Assembly: GCA_002224055.1 (NCBI GenBank)
Contig: AZLU01000047.1
Coordinates: 56,932 to 108,165 of the forward strand
DNA: 51,234 nt
Source: Pezizomycotina sp. ARF18
Taxonomy: Eukaryota > Ascomycota
Reading direction: 5' to 3'
Made by a program: the position numbers and the translations under genes. Numbering within the stretch: the first letter of the stretch is position 1; every line of letters starts with the position of its first letter. The notes beneath the pieces were generated by a model that was not told where the DNA came from, made no database searches, and saw nothing but the letters and a program-made list of their open reading frames with translations. Shown here piece by piece: positions 36,064 through 47,068 of this stretch.

Positions 36064-37492
36064 CTAATTCTTCGCGGCGCCGGCTTTGATGAGGAGGCTA
36101 CAAAACTGTTAGTAAAGTTGTGTATAGTTTTTTTTTGGTGGAAAGCTGTTGACTTACATATCTCCATCCTCAACCACGTAGTCCTTGCCTTTGTCATAAT
36201 TTTACCGGCCGACTTGACGGCCGCTTCGCTGCCTAGCTCCTTGAGATCCTCGTACTTAAAGACAATAGCCTGGATAAAAGTGTTCATGAGATCGGTGTGA
36301 TGACACCGGCGGCCTGTGGCGCTTTGGTTCCTTGCGGATCGTCCACTGTCGTACTTCGTCCGCGCCGGTAGTGAAGAAGCTGCCGAGGTTGAGTTTCTGG
36401 CGCATGTTGACGACCAGCTTGCCGATGGCGCTCTTGGTGTTCAGGTTCTTGCACTCCTCCTTTGCCTCCTCGTCGGTCATCCGCGAGAGTCGGTCCTCAA
36501 AGGCAACAGAAAGGGGACTATAAGGTCGCCGGGGCTGTTCTCCTGGATCCACTTCATAACCTTCGGCAGGTGCTTGTTCTTTTGTCGGATGTAGTCCTTC
36601 TCGCTCAGGTTGATGACGTAGATGACGGGCTTCGCCGTCAGCAGCAGCAGCGAGTTGATGACTTCGACCTCTTTGTTTCCCAGTCCTTTTTCCTGACGTC
36701 ACGCCGTCCTCGACGCACTTCAGCACGCTCTCGACGATTGCTTGCTCTTCCTTGAGCTTCTTCATTTCCAGAGAATTGCCTCCCCTGGCCGTCTGCTTCT
36801 TGTAGCCCTCCAAGGCTTTGGTGACGAATTCGGCATCCTTGATCTGCAGCTCGTCCCTGATGATTTCGAGATCACGAACAGGGTCGACGTCTCCCTCAAC
36901 GTGAATGATTCCGCATCGTCAAGCATCGAACAACCTGGAAGACGGCATCGACAGCTCGGATGTGCGATAAGAAGGCATTTCCGAGACCGGCACCGTAGAA
37001 GCTCCTTTCGTTAAGCCGGCGATATCGAAGACGGTAAGATTGGCCGGTACGCGGCTGGCGGGCTGCAAAAGTTTAGAAATCGAGGTCTTACAAAGGATTA
37101 GGAGGGAAATACCTTGTAGAGCTCGCACAGCCAGTCGTATCTCTCATCCGGTACTATAACTCTGGCTTCTTCAGGGTCAATCGTAGCGTACGGGAAATTC
37201 TGCAAGCGTGTTAGCCTAACTTCAATAAGGTAGCAGGGAGCTAACTTACGCAGGGTTCCCCAGGTTGCACTCGTGATAGCCTGGAATAGCGTCGACTTTC
37301 CGACGTTGGCGAGACCGACCTAGCATACGTTAGCTACGTTTCAGCTATGTAGAGCCGAGGACAACTTACGATACCACTCTTCAAGTTGTTGCCGGCCTGC
37401 CGAGCATAATCTTCTCTGTAGACGTATTAGCATGATCCGGATATCAGAAGTTTCTTGAGTTGTACCTTCTTTGGCTGCTTTCTTGGCGGCAT
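36064..37492 (-). CDS. OLA1: Obg-like ATPase 1 (OLA1/YchF GTPase family)
   Basis: This cytosolic P-loop ATPase of the YchF branch binds ribosomes and affects the oxidative stress response. The start at 37492 gives a short basic exon (MPAKKAAKEE-like after one missing base). After intron 1 come [13 protein letters not shown], and after intron 2 the P-loop [10 protein letters not shown] (about 37290-37320). Then [33 protein letters not shown] (G3), [37 protein letters not shown], the coiled-coil [19 protein letters not shown] and [11 protein letters not shown] follow. The TGS region contains [19 protein letters not shown], then [18 protein letters not shown], ending KAGAAKN at 36064. Breaks are seen near 37005, 36915, 36690, 36510, 36330 and 36175. 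Introns are about 50-60 bp. Length is near 395 residues, as usual. Confidence 0.95.
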
Positions 37493-38092
37493 TTTTCTCT
37501 TCTTTGCGTAGAATCGAACAGAAATGTAAGGGCGAAGTGGTTCTGCTTTCGGTGTTGGAGCTCTCCAAGCTGTACGAAAGCTAAAGGCTACGAGCTTGAC
37601 TGATGAAGCGCCTACGAAGACCGAGCGCGAGGCCGAAATGTTGAATCTGCTATCGCCCTTTGTATAAAAGGCGATCAGGTAAGAGCTGAAGCTATTTGAA
37701 TCGAGGTTTGTGAGGATAGTTGATTTTGAATGTAATGTGTCTCTCTTTTAGAGCTAGCTCAGCTTGGACTTGAAATTGCTGCAAAAAAAAAAAAAATCTT
37801 TTTCCCCCACACTAAAAAATAGAAGGTTATCTTTTTTTTTTTTTTTTTTTTACTGCGGCTCTTAAATACATCAAACTTCCCCTAGAAGGCTAATCCAGCC
37901 AACCTTGGCGACTCGGAACTCTCTACTTATCGCAGACCCTAACTCTCTCTTCCGTACGCAAGTAAAAGGGGCTTCTTATCCCTTCTATCCTGCTCGAATC
38001 CCCTGATCGCATTCTCTAAAATCTATCGCCGTATAATATATATCGTAGTTTATCAAGTAATAGCTAAAATAATAAGTCTTATTCTTATAAAA
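37493..38092. promoter_or_regulatory. Divergent promoter region OLA1 / PPPDE gene
   Basis: 600 bp between two divergent starts. It contains an A13 run near 37785 and a T22 run near 37830, CT-rich sequence from 37905 on, and no ORF of note. Confidence 0.45.
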
Positions 38093-38904
38093 ATGGCAAG
38101 GAACGGGAGACGGATGCGATCAGACGATCTCACGGTACACAACAGTACTCCGATAACGATAAACGTGTACGATCTGCTGCCTGCCGACTCAAAGCTGTCG
38201 TCCGTATTCTGGTTCCTCGGCATCGGACTGCTTCACACAGGTGAGATTCCGAGAAACATAGGCTTTCTTTTTTTCTTTTCTTTTTTTTCTTTTCTTTTTT
38301 TGTTTAAAAAAAGGCCTTTTTACTGTCTTTCTCTTTTGTTCTGTTTTTCTGGCTAACTAACCTTTTAGGTGTGGTGGTGAACGACAGGGAATACGCCTTT
38401 GGTGTCACGACCGAAAAGACGTCACAGGAGTGTACTGGATGAGGCCGCAAGTCTGTCCGCCGGGAGCGAGATTTCGGCAGAGCATCTTGCACGGCCATTC
38501 GACGCATTCGCCGGCCGAAATTGAAGAAATTCTGAGGGAGGCGACGCGGGAGTTTTTGGGGCCGACGTACCACATCCTCACGAGGAATTGCAACCACTTT
38601 ACAAACTACCTGGTCGAAAAGCTTGTAGGGAAGCCGGCGCCTAAGTGGATTAACCGGGCGGCGAGCATCGTCGTCGCATTTCCGTGCGTCGCTCCCACGT
38701 CGTGGATCGAGCCGCCTACCTGCGAGGAGGAAGTCATGTTGCCGCCGCGGGGACCGTAGAGGGTGCCGGCAGCAGCAGCACGACGAGTCTGCGGTCGACG
38801 ACTTTGACGACGAGGCGTGGGCCGTCGGCAGTGATAGCGATAGCGACGGCGGGTCGAAGAAAGCGAAACTCAGCAACCAATTCGATAAAAAGGCAAAAAC
38901 TTGA
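38093..38904 (+). CDS. PPPDE (DeSI-like) peptidase-fold protein
   Basis: PPPDE proteins are papain-like thiol peptidases; animal relatives remove SUMO or ubiquitin. Exon 1 (38093 to about 38240) encodes a basic start and ITINVYDLLPADSKLSS, then FLGIGLLHTG with the catalytic His. The intron has donor GTGAGA and a T-rich 3' part ending TTTTAG. Exon 2 begins VVVNDREYAFG and continues VYWMRPQVCPPGARF, ILHGHSTHSPAEIEEIL, FLGPTYHILTRNCNHFTN with the catalytic Cys, and LVGKPAPKWINRAASI. The tail is acidic and basic: DDFDDEAWAVGSDSDSDGGS, ending KKAKT. Frame changes are near 38405, 38675 and 38775. Length is about 245 residues. The substrate is not predictable. Confidence 0.9.
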
Positions 38905-39091
38905 AGCGGCAGATACGATTCGGGCGTCGAAACAGTGACGGTTTAACGATATCCTGTATATTACGTTGCAATCTAGCGTTGTCCTTTCCTCTATTTACCT
39001 TTTTTGATACGAACATTTTTTTATAGTACAATTGAGATAAGATGTAATATATACAATATTCTTTTTGGGTGGGAATATACTTTTTTTTTTT

Positions 39092-40280
39092 TTAATCCAG
39101 CTCGCTCTGGTCTCCGTTCATCGTGAACGACCTCATGCGCTCCAAGATCCGGGAGTCTAACGTGATATTCTCTACCCACAGCTTCGTTTCAACCTTCACC
39201 TTCACCTCTCCGTCATTTTTGTCTTCTTCTTTCTCTTCTTCGATATTTCTGAACCTCTTCGGCCAGTCTGGCTCTTCGACGAGCAGCGCCGACTGCACGT
39301 CTTCCGCGTTAGCGTTCTGGTAGTCTCCGAGGACGACGGCGGCGACGTCCCGGCCCACGCGGTCTGCCAGCTTGCGCTGCGTCAAAAACCGTTGGATGCG
39401 GAACGGAAAGTTGAGAAAACCGAGGAGGTGCGGGAACGGGATCGGGTTCGATGGTTGGAATTCTGACGGTGCGCTCGTTGCCAGCGTCGCCGCACTGTAT
39501 TCCGGGGGAGAAATCGTCGGGGGAGGTATCGGAGCCGGTTTCTTTTTCTTCTCTTCTGCCGAAGGTTCTGCGCCTTCAACCGCAGCCTCCTGCTCTTCCT
39601 GCGTCAGCGGCTGCTCTTCCGGCCCCAGCCACCCTTCGTGCAATCCCTGACGAACTCCTTCCATGTGTGACGGCCGAGGCACATAACTCCTCCAACGGCA
39701 CCCTCCTGCACAGCACCAACCCTCTTTCCCTCTACCTCCATCAGTTCCTCCTTCCCGCCTTCGCCATCGCCTTCGTTCCTGCGTATTCTGCGCACCCGCT
39801 CGGCAACTTTCCACCTGACTTCTCCCGCCCTTCTCCCCTCGACGACTTCATAGTCCAGTGCGCCGGCGTTCAGGATCGGCTTGATGTATTCCCTGAAAAA
39901 CTCCCTCGCGGGCCGATGCCGTCTCCCGGAGGAGCGGATAAGTAAACGGTCACTTTCCGGGGGATGACCATGGAGACATGGGGACCTCTGCGATGTGGCG
40001 CACCCGGTCGCACCAGTACTTTTGAACCCGGCGCTTCTCGCGGCGGTCGTGGATGAGGAAAGCGGTCCACGTTCCTACCAGGCTGAAGAACACTAGCCAG
40101 GCTTCGACGGGAGCTTTGCGCGGAGCTTCGGCATGCCTTGGGGGGAAGTTAGCAACGAAAATTTACTTAAAAAAAAAAAAAAAAAGAAAAAAACCAGAGC
40201 CTACCCATCATCTCGAAGGCTGGATTGCCCTTCGGCTTCGGAGCCGCAGCTGGATTCGGGGTCGGATTTGGGTCTGCCAT
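39092..40280 (-). CDS. TIM54: Mitochondrial TIM22-complex subunit TIM54
   Basis: TIM54 is an inner-membrane subunit of the TIM22 translocase that inserts carrier proteins. The start at 40280 gives MADPNPTPNPAAAPKPKGNP followed by AFEMMG and an intron (40138-40204, with poly-T). Then come FSLVGTWTAFLIHDRREKRR (single transmembrane helix and basic exit), QKYWCDRVRHIAE, PRKVTVYLSAPPGDGIG, REFFREYIKPILNAGALDYE, EVRWKVAERVRRIRRNEGD, CLGRHTWKEFVRDC and a Pro-rich linker. The C-terminal part contains FLNFPFRIQRFLTQRKLADR, VAAVVLGDYQNANAEDVQSA, EEPDWPKRFRN, and ends ITLDSRILERMRSF plus MNGDQSELD. Breaks are near 40110, 39985, 39930, 39840, 39660 and 39460. Length is about 380-390 residues. Confidence 0.9.
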
Positions 40281-40614
40281 GTGGGTGTAAAGAAGTCTAT
40301 GTTGAATGTTTGAGGTGCCGTGCGCCGAGTTTGGTGGAAATTTCGGTTAAAAAAAATTATCACCAAAATAGCTTAAAAAAAAATTTTTTTTTTCCCACAC
40401 AAATTTCACGATAATAGACTGATAAGAGCTCTCTACCTCCAAAATTGATATATGAGAAATTTACTAATTGCAGCAGTTCGACAGCTCAATTAGAGCCTCA
40501 ATTTTTGTATTAAACGTATAAAACGCTATGAGCCCAGGAAAAAAGCACAATAAAAGATCCCGGAAACTAGATTACATATAAAAAAAAAGAAAAAAAGAAA
40601 CCCCTTTACTATTC
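40281..40614. other. Spacer between two minus-strand genes
   Basis: The TIM54 promoter and the eIF3h 3' end must lie here. An A/T run pair (40374-40392) and A-rich sequence at 40581-40598 are present. No gene is seen. Confidence 0.45.
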
Positions 40615-41819
40615 TCATTGAAACTTTGGTAACCCTCGTTGATGGCAAACAGCTTCGCACTCGTCGTAGCCGTGAACCGTCAACCTGCCTTGCGTACTGT
40701 TCCACCTGCCTCGAGTTGAGCATAGATTCGAGCTTGTTGGGTTCCTGAGGCAGCTTGAAGAGCCTCAGGTACTCATCCTCGGGCAGTAAAGGCTGCTTGG
40801 CGGCCGCCCTCGCCTGGTTTTCCGCCTTGCGCTTCTGCTGCCACTGCGCAATCTTGCTCTGCTCCCTGGCGAGCTGCCTCTGGTAGAACGAGGCGTTGTT
40901 GGCCTCCGTGTTGTGCGTCTCGATGCTATCTAGCAGCAGCTCGCACGACCTCTCCAGGAGCGGGTCGATCGTCAGGTCGAAAGCGTTGAAGTTGGGGAAT
41001 ATCGGGTAGCTCGGGTTCGGAGACGTAGGTGGGTTTTGAGGAGCGAAAGGGAGGAAGGGATGGTTTGCTGCTGCTGCTGCTGCTGCTGCTGGGGACGTTG
41101 AGCTGGTGGAGGAGCGTGGTGGTGAGGTGGGAGTTCTTGATGGTCAAGGGGAGCTCTTGCAGAATGTCCCTGTACGTCAGGTTGCTCTTCGCCAAGATCT
41201 CGCTAGTAAATTTGCCCTCCTTGTATGCGGCCATGAACGCCGGCGTCAGCCTGAAAGCCCTCAGAGCCGTCCCTCCCTGGCTGCTCCTCCCGCATCGTAG
41301 ACCAGGGCGACGGTCTCTCGTTCATCGCATTCTGATAGTGATATTGGTTTTCGACGAACGCAGCGTTGATGAAATTACCAGGTTTGCGCTCTGGTACCAC
41401 CCCACGCTGTTGGCGTCGACGTTGACCTCCCTCAGCAGCTTTACCATCTCGCTCTGGTACCACTGCGAGCTTTTTAGTCGGGGGTGGCAGCTGCAGTGAT
41501 CGTCGGGTCGTCGCGCTCGGCAGCGGTGATTTCGGGCTGGCCTGGGAACGGGAAGCAGTTTGTGACCTCCAAGGTGCCGTCAACGTCCATGCCAAGCAGC
41601 TGACCCGTCGATACCGACGGAAGGATTGCGTCGCATGTTTTATTATTCGCATCGCAACCTGCCGAGAATTAGTATGTGTGTTATACAGCTGATATTCGGG
41701 AGACAACAAACCAGTGCGTCAACCTGGACGGCCTTGATAGGTGGTGATGAAGTCCTAGAAAAGGTTAGCGAGCTGCTAAAAGATAGGAGAATACTCTGGG
41801 GTACCCACTTTTCAGCCAT
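40615..41819 (-). CDS. Translation initiation factor eIF3 subunit h (MPN domain)
   Basis: This is the non-catalytic MPN-domain subunit of eIF3, in the PCI/MPN core that binds the 40S subunit. The start at 41819 gives MAEK. After an intron DFITTYQ and VQVDAL follow, then a second intron and [13 protein letters not shown], and the MPN core [35 protein letters not shown]. Downstream are [70 protein letters not shown], a poly-Ser insertion, then [49 protein letters not shown], and [12 protein letters not shown]. The JAMM metal ligands are not expected and not seen, as in other eIF3h. Breaks are near 41590, 41500, 41390, 41290 and several in 40940-40990. The stop at 40615 is tentative. Confidence 0.92.
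41069..41091. repeat. CTG/CAG trinucleotide repeat inside eIF3h
   Basis: About eight tandem CTG units on the plus strand, read as AGC (Ser) on the coding strand, make a serine run between [11 protein letters not shown] and the conserved [11 protein letters not shown]. The same frame is open on both sides, so the run is probably translated as Ser rather than Gln. Confidence 0.85.
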
Positions 41820-42977
41820 CTTACGCTTGTAGCTATAGGGAAATCGGTGATGATGGACGTTTAATGGTTCCTTTGAAGGAGTTTAAGCTCTGATGTATGA
41901 CAAAGACAAAGCTCAGATTTTACTTTCTTTTGAAGGAAATGCCAAGAGAAATTTCTTTTGTTAGGGAGAAAAAAAACCCTCTTTTAACCGCTCAGGGTAA
42001 TAGCCCTCCAAAATAGAATTTAAACGAGCAACCATCACCAAATTCACAACCGCGACAGACGCGAGACAAAGCTTCTTCACAAAATACACTTCCACTTTTC
42101 ATCGTTACGATCTCTCGTCTTGTTATCAGAGTTGGCCCAGACACTTATTTCACAGACGGAAGGAGACAAGACCGGGTCTCTACTTATCTACAGCTCAACA
42201 ACGAAAGATCTACCAACAAAAGCGCACTGACACCTTCTGAATGACGTCTAAACAACCTCAAGCATATCTACGTCCTTTACATGGAGATAAACCGGGGAGA
42301 AAGTGCCGCGAAGAGAAAAAAGAACGTCTAAACCCTTACTTATGGGGTCGGATCGAGCTTCCCGATTCCGCATTAACGTGGGCGGCATTAAAATCGGCGT
42401 CTTTTCGCTTGTCCTTCCAGAATATCCACTTTCCGCTTTGTGCTATTTACGACGTGCGTACGCTTTTTTTTTTTTTTTTTTTTCGTCTGGCTCACAACGC
42501 CCTGATGCCTGAATTTCCGAGGATAATTTAATGCACAGCGTTATACCTGGCTTACAGAGATGATCATTTCGCGAGGATGACTGCCTGCTGGTGGCTTCGA
42601 TTCGAGATAAAAAAAAGGTCCTTTAAATTCACACCCGAAATATGAGCTAAGACAAAATACAACTGCCCAAGGGTTAAAGTGCACGAAAAAAAATAAAATA
42701 AATAAAATAAAATAAATAAAATAAAATAAAATAAAATTTGGCGGCCGTAATTTCAGCGGGACCCCTTGTCGCAATACGTTACCGAGAGCCCAGCCGCCGC
42801 AAGAGAAGAAAGTATTTCTTAAAAAATGCTGCCGCTCGCCCATCGAGAAGAGCTCCTTCAGATTTCAAGCATTGTTTCCCGCGTCAGATCTCAATCCGCA
42901 ATATTGAGTTCTTAATTCAGGAAGCATTTCGAGACTCTTCAAGCGTTCGAAGGCATATCAGAAAGAGAGAGAGAGAA
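41820..42977. other. Divergent spacer eIF3h / permease, with microsatellite
   Basis: 1.16 kb between two divergent starts. It contains a T19 run (42465-42483), the A/T pentamer microsatellite (42687-42735) and a GA-rich run directly before the permease start. An ORF of 96 codons at 42241-42531 has no recognised motif and runs into the T19 tract. Confidence 0.45.
42687..42735. repeat. AAAAT/AAAT microsatellite
   Basis: Alternating AAAAT and AAAT units cover about 50 bp, ending about 240 bp upstream of the permease start codon. Length is likely unstable and poorly sequenced. Confidence 0.85.
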
Positions 42978-44627
42978 ATGGCGGAAGAAAAACCTGATCA
43001 TCACCTTTCGCTGCATTCCGATATCCAGGTCGGCTCAAGTTCAACGATATCAAACTCTCTACGGCATGAGGCATCATTCTTCAGCAAGGAGGAGTCGGTG
43101 GCTGCTCCTGTAGAGCTGGAGAAGAGGTTCAACCTCTGGAGCGTGCTCGCGCTGGAATTTTCTGGCATGGCAACGGCTTTTTGCCTCTGGGTTACGGTTG
43201 GGACTTCTTTAGACTGCGGTGGACCGTCGGGCTCATCTACGGAACGGTTCTGGTTACGGTGCTCAACTCCTTGGTCGCCCTCAGCATGGGAGAGCTTGTC
43301 AGCATCATGCCGAAGTGCGGCGGCCAACAGCTGTGGGCGGCAAAGCTCCCGACGGCAGAATGGGGTCCAGTTTGCTCTTACTTCACGGGATATTTAAACT
43401 TGATCGGTGAATATGCCATGTCGGCCTCGTGCACCTTCAATTCGGCGCAGCTGACGGGAGCCTGCATCGCTTTCACCCTCGGAGTCGAATGGACACGTTG
43501 GATGACGGTCCTGCTGTTCTGGGATACTCGGGTATCACTTATCGTCAACTTCTTCCCGAGGTACCTTGGGCTTTCAACGTTGCCGGCCTGATATACCTCT
43601 GCGCCGCTTTCGTCGCCTGCGTCGCCGTCTTCTTTGCGGGAAACAAGACCAGAGTCTGCCGAGTTGTTTTCGCTAGTTTCATCAACAACACGGGCTGGGG
43701 CGATGTTACCAGCTACATTCTTGGTCTGCTGCCTGTGGCCTATTCCATGACCGGCTACGACGCGGCAGCGCACATGACCGAGGAACTCGAAGATCCGGAG
43801 GTCAATTGTCCCAAGGCAATGGTTGGCGCTGTCGCAATCGGCGGTTTCTCCGGGCTGATCTTCAGCATCATCATGCTGTTTTGTATCGTGGACGTTCCGG
43901 GCTTGCTTGATCGGCCAGTGGTCAGCCGTACGTTCAGCTCTTTATCGATCTCTTCAAGTCGCCGGTAGGAGGGTGCCTTTTCTCGTGCGTTATTGGATCC
44001 CTATAAAACATGTTCGCGGCCTCTTCGGTCACCGCAGCGTCCAGCCGCCTCGCGTGGCTATGGCATGCGACGGAGCCCTTCCTTTCAAATCATACTTTTC
44101 CGTCCTTTCAGACAACAGGCACGTCCCCGTTAGGACCATCATCCTTTCGGCTGTTTGCCAAGGACTATTCGGCACATATATTTGGAAATGAAATGGCCTT
44201 TCTCGCCATTTTGTCTATTGCCGTCGTCGCGCTCAATCTTTCGTACGCGATTCCAATCATAATAATCCTCATCCGGGGCCGCGCATCCTCGACGAAATCC
44301 CCTGGAGCGGGAGACACCGACTCCCGGAAGCGAGAGGCGCTTCAACCTTGGCTGGCTCGGATGGCCAATCAATTTTGTCAGCAGCATCTGGCCTCTGTTC
44401 CTTTCCGTCATGTTTCTCTTTCCCGTTTATATTCCTGAGCATGGACTCGTCAGGCCTATGCAAGCGAACTGGAGCCCAGCTGTTTTGGTAAGTTTTCCAA
44501 AATTTTGTACTCTTTTGAACCCGGCTAACCAATTGTTCAGGGTCTTTTTCTCATCGTCGTTACGATCTATTGGTTTACGCACGGGAAACATAGCTATTCG
44601 GGCCGTCACCTCCCAGTAACGCAATAG
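42978..44627 (+). CDS. Amino-acid/choline/GABA permease (APC superfamily)
   Basis: This is a plasma-membrane secondary transporter of the fungal choline/GABA permease branch. The start at 42978 is followed by a hydrophilic Ser-rich N-terminus and EKRFNLWSVLALEFS. Membrane segments in order: TAFCLWVTVGTSLDCGGPSG, LIYGTVLVTVLNSLVALSMG, ELVSIMPKCGGQQLW, YFTGYLNLIGEYAMSAS, AGLIYLCAAFVACVAVFFAG, then TSYILGLLPVAYSMTGYDAA with AHMTEELEDPEVNCPKAM (the conserved cytoplasmic signature), VAIGGFSGLIFSIIMLFCIV, SSRLAW, MAFLAILSIAVVALNLSYAI, and FLIVVTIYWFTHGKHSYSG. The C-terminus is RHLPVTQ. Around twelve helices fit. One intron (near 44486-44540) is likely. Breaks are near 43228, 43520, 43930, 43985 and 44415. 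The substrate cannot be chosen between choline, GABA and amino acids. Confidence 0.9.
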
Positions 44628-44970
44628 TCGTGAAATTAACTTGCAAGTTGTATAGAAACGGCGTTTTATTTTTCTGTATCTAGATACATTTTTATATGAA
44701 TAACGTGTAATAAATCATTTCAATGTTCAAAGTATTGTATCAAATTTCTTCATGAGACTGATAAAGAAAAAAAAAATTAAATTGTAAAGAGGCATCAAAG
44801 CTTTTATTGAGATTTTGCACCCAAATTCAGCAGCACGCACGGTGCACGCCCGCTAAAACACCTTTCTTCCGCTAATTCTTTGTCTATTTCTTGCTTAATT
44901 CTCTTTTTCAATTTAACTCCCATCCTTCCATTCCTCTGTTTCTATCAACACCTCAATCTCCTCGCCCAAC
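44628..44970. other. Short spacer, permease 3' end and IEC1-like promoter
   Basis: 343 bp of A/T-rich sequence, then CT-rich sequence from 44865 on. An ORF opening at 44880 runs into the IEC1-like gene, but its N-terminal part looks like leader sequence. Confidence 0.45.
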
Positions 44971-46126
44971 ATGGCCAATCTACCACCTTCATCCCCCAAT
45001 CGCCGCTGTCAGAGTGCTCGTCCTCAGCGCTCTCACCCACAGGACATGGCGCCGATGCACGGTCACAAGAGGACAGCTTCGACAGCGTTCGACAACGACT
45101 CAAAAACCTGCGCGTCTTTCACGATAACGACGAGGAGGAGGACGACGCCACCGAAGCACCCCTTTCGTCTATGGAGGACGAGATATCATCCGACACGTCC
45201 GGATCCGTACCCGGAACCCCTCACGACGAAGAAGAGCCGATGGAGCAGGTCAGCGTCTGCCGCTGGGAAGGTTGCGGAAAGGACCTGGGCAACATGGACA
45301 CCTCGTCGCGCACATATCCGACGAACACATACGCAAGATCAAGAAGAAGCACTCGTGCGAGTGGGATGATTGCCCGCGAAAAGGATGGCCCACGCCAGCG
45401 GCTATGCGTTGCGCGCGCACATGAGGAGCACACGAGGGAGAAACCGTTCTTCTGCTCGCTGCCAGGTAGGATTCTACTTTATTTCGATTTAAAACTTTCC
45501 GCTAACTTCCCCAGAATGTGACCGCTCTTTTACGCGCTCCGACGCCCTCGCCAAGCACATGCGCACAGTCCACGAAACGGAAGCGCTGAGGCCGTCAGAT
45601 CCCATCCCCAAATCTCACCCGAACCACCCCATAACGCCTCCCTCCACGGCTACGAAGCCATCATCCACCAGCGCCGGATATCGCCGACCCCTCCCTCCGC
45701 CGGACCACGACGACGAAGAGATGGAGGATGGCGGCGGAGGAACGGAAAATGGCGTCGAAGCGCCTCGCACGAGGAAGGCACCGCTCCCGGAGGCTCTGGA
45801 CATATGGGATCCCGAGGACGGCTTCGACAGGGAAATGACCCTGCAGCCCGGAGATCTCTACAAACTCTTGCTAAAGAAACTCAAATGGGCCGAGGAGCGC
45901 AAAAAGGAGCTCGAAGAGGATAAGCAGGAGCTAGAAGAGAAGAGGAGGGCAGCTTGGATAAAAAAGGAGCTGCTCGTCGAAAAGCTCATGGAAATGGAGC
46001 TAGGGGAGGATGCGAAGATGCTCATCTCGCCAAACCCCCGCAGGAAGAGAAATAGAAGGGGTTTTCTCTTTATATATATATCAACATTCATCATGCATAT
46101 TCTTTCAGGCCGCCTTTTTTTTTTCT
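44971..46126 (+). CDS. IEC1: C2H2 zinc-finger protein, INO80 complex subunit IEC1-like
   Basis: The order and finger spacing match the fungal INO80 chromatin-remodelling subunit IEC1. The start at 44971 gives MANLPPSSPNRR. After frame changes come an acidic region (NDEEEDDATEAPLSSMEDE) and the first finger, CRWEGCGKDLG...LVAHISDEH. The second finger contains CEWDDCPRKG...HASGYALRAHMRSHTREKP. An intron (donor GTAGGA) lies before the third finger, ECDRSFTRSDALAKHMRTVH. Downstream are ETEALRPSDPIPKS, a Pro-rich stretch, IWDPEDGFDREMTLQPGDLY, and a long coiled-coil KLLLKKLKWAEERKKELEE...ELLVEKLMEME. The C-terminus after MLISPNPRRKRN is uncertain; it reads into hydrophobic spacer sequence to 46126, so the real stop may be earlier. 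Breaks are near 45005, 45303 and 45380. Confidence 0.85.
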
Positions 46127-46354
46127 AATATTCTTTCGGCGTTGGTGTAATTGCGATTGTTTAATCTTGGCCTTAGGAGCTCTAGTTCTCGGAATGTAAT
46201 ATAGGATCTTTAGGTTTATACGTTCACAATGATAAACTTTCAAAGCAGATTGTTCGTCCAATAATATCTACAGGTTAAGCAAGGTAGATTCGACTGTTGT
46301 GATGCTCCTCATGCCCAAAATTGCTGTGAAAATTTTTTGCTCCTGCTTAATCTT

Positions 46355-46706
46355 TCAATCGTCGTAACCCTTTGGTATCTGTCTCGGTCCCGGTGGAACT
46401 AGAAACACCGCATGTTAGCACCCCGTTTTTTCTCACTCGCTCTAAAATTCCAGGGCACCTTACTTGGGTACGTCAGCGGCGGCGACTCTGCGTTCTTGTA
46501 GCCTAGCTTTCTCCTGACGGAAGGGACGACGAGGAGGAATATCGGTGACGTGGATCCAATGGCAACGCTCCAGAAGAGGGCTGGGTTCTCGTGGGCGTGG
46601 TAGCGGGCCCACCTTAGCGGTTGGCTCCTGCGGGAAAGTTAGCGAGGATACATACAAAAGAGATTGGATGGTAGACCGACCAGATTCTAGGAACGACAAT
46701 CGGCAT
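46355..46706 (-). CDS. NADH:ubiquinone oxidoreductase 9.5 kDa subunit (complex I)
   Basis: This is a small accessory subunit of mitochondrial complex I, related to NDUFA3. The start at 46706 gives MPIVVPRIW. An intron with the unusual donor GTCGGT and acceptor CCCGCAG splits a Trp codon, then SQPLRWARYHAHENPALFW and VAIGSTSPIFLLVVPSVRR follow, a single transmembrane segment. A second intron (donor GTAAGG) precedes the conserved tail PPGPRQIPKGYDD and TGA. With these splices no frameshift is needed, one of the few genes here without a break. Length is about 78 residues, as in the family. It is divergent from the gene at 47069. Confidence 0.9.
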
Positions 46707-47068
46707 CGTGAAGGGATTGCAGACGTTGATGGATGTCAAAAAAGGATACTTCGTGAATCGTGGATGTAAATTTGGACGTTTTTCTTGTGTTTCTTGGAAT
46801 TGGAATTATTTGGCGGTGGATTGGATGGTGGAGTTCCCTTGGCGGGTCCCATCTTCCCATCTTCAATCGTTTTTTAAACCTTGGCGGTCGTAATTCGAAT
46901 ATCAAGAACTGGGCCGCATGAAAAAAAAAAAAAATATTATTACTGCTCAACAAATTTCTACCTAAATTTACAAAAGACAATAAATATAATAATACCCAAG
47001 AGACTAGAGAATTTTTTATCTCGATCCCATCTATCAGAATCGTTTTCTTTCAGTACTATCATGACTCG
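46707..47068. promoter_or_regulatory. Divergent promoter region
   Basis: 362 bp between the complex I subunit and the small basic protein gene, so both promoters lie here. An A14 run sits at 46921-46934. No separate gene is seen. Confidence 0.4.

Noticed and set aside
42241-42531. 96-codon plus-strand ORF upstream of the permease
   Set aside because: It reads through a T19 run and has no recognisable motif; the conserved permease begins downstream at 42978.
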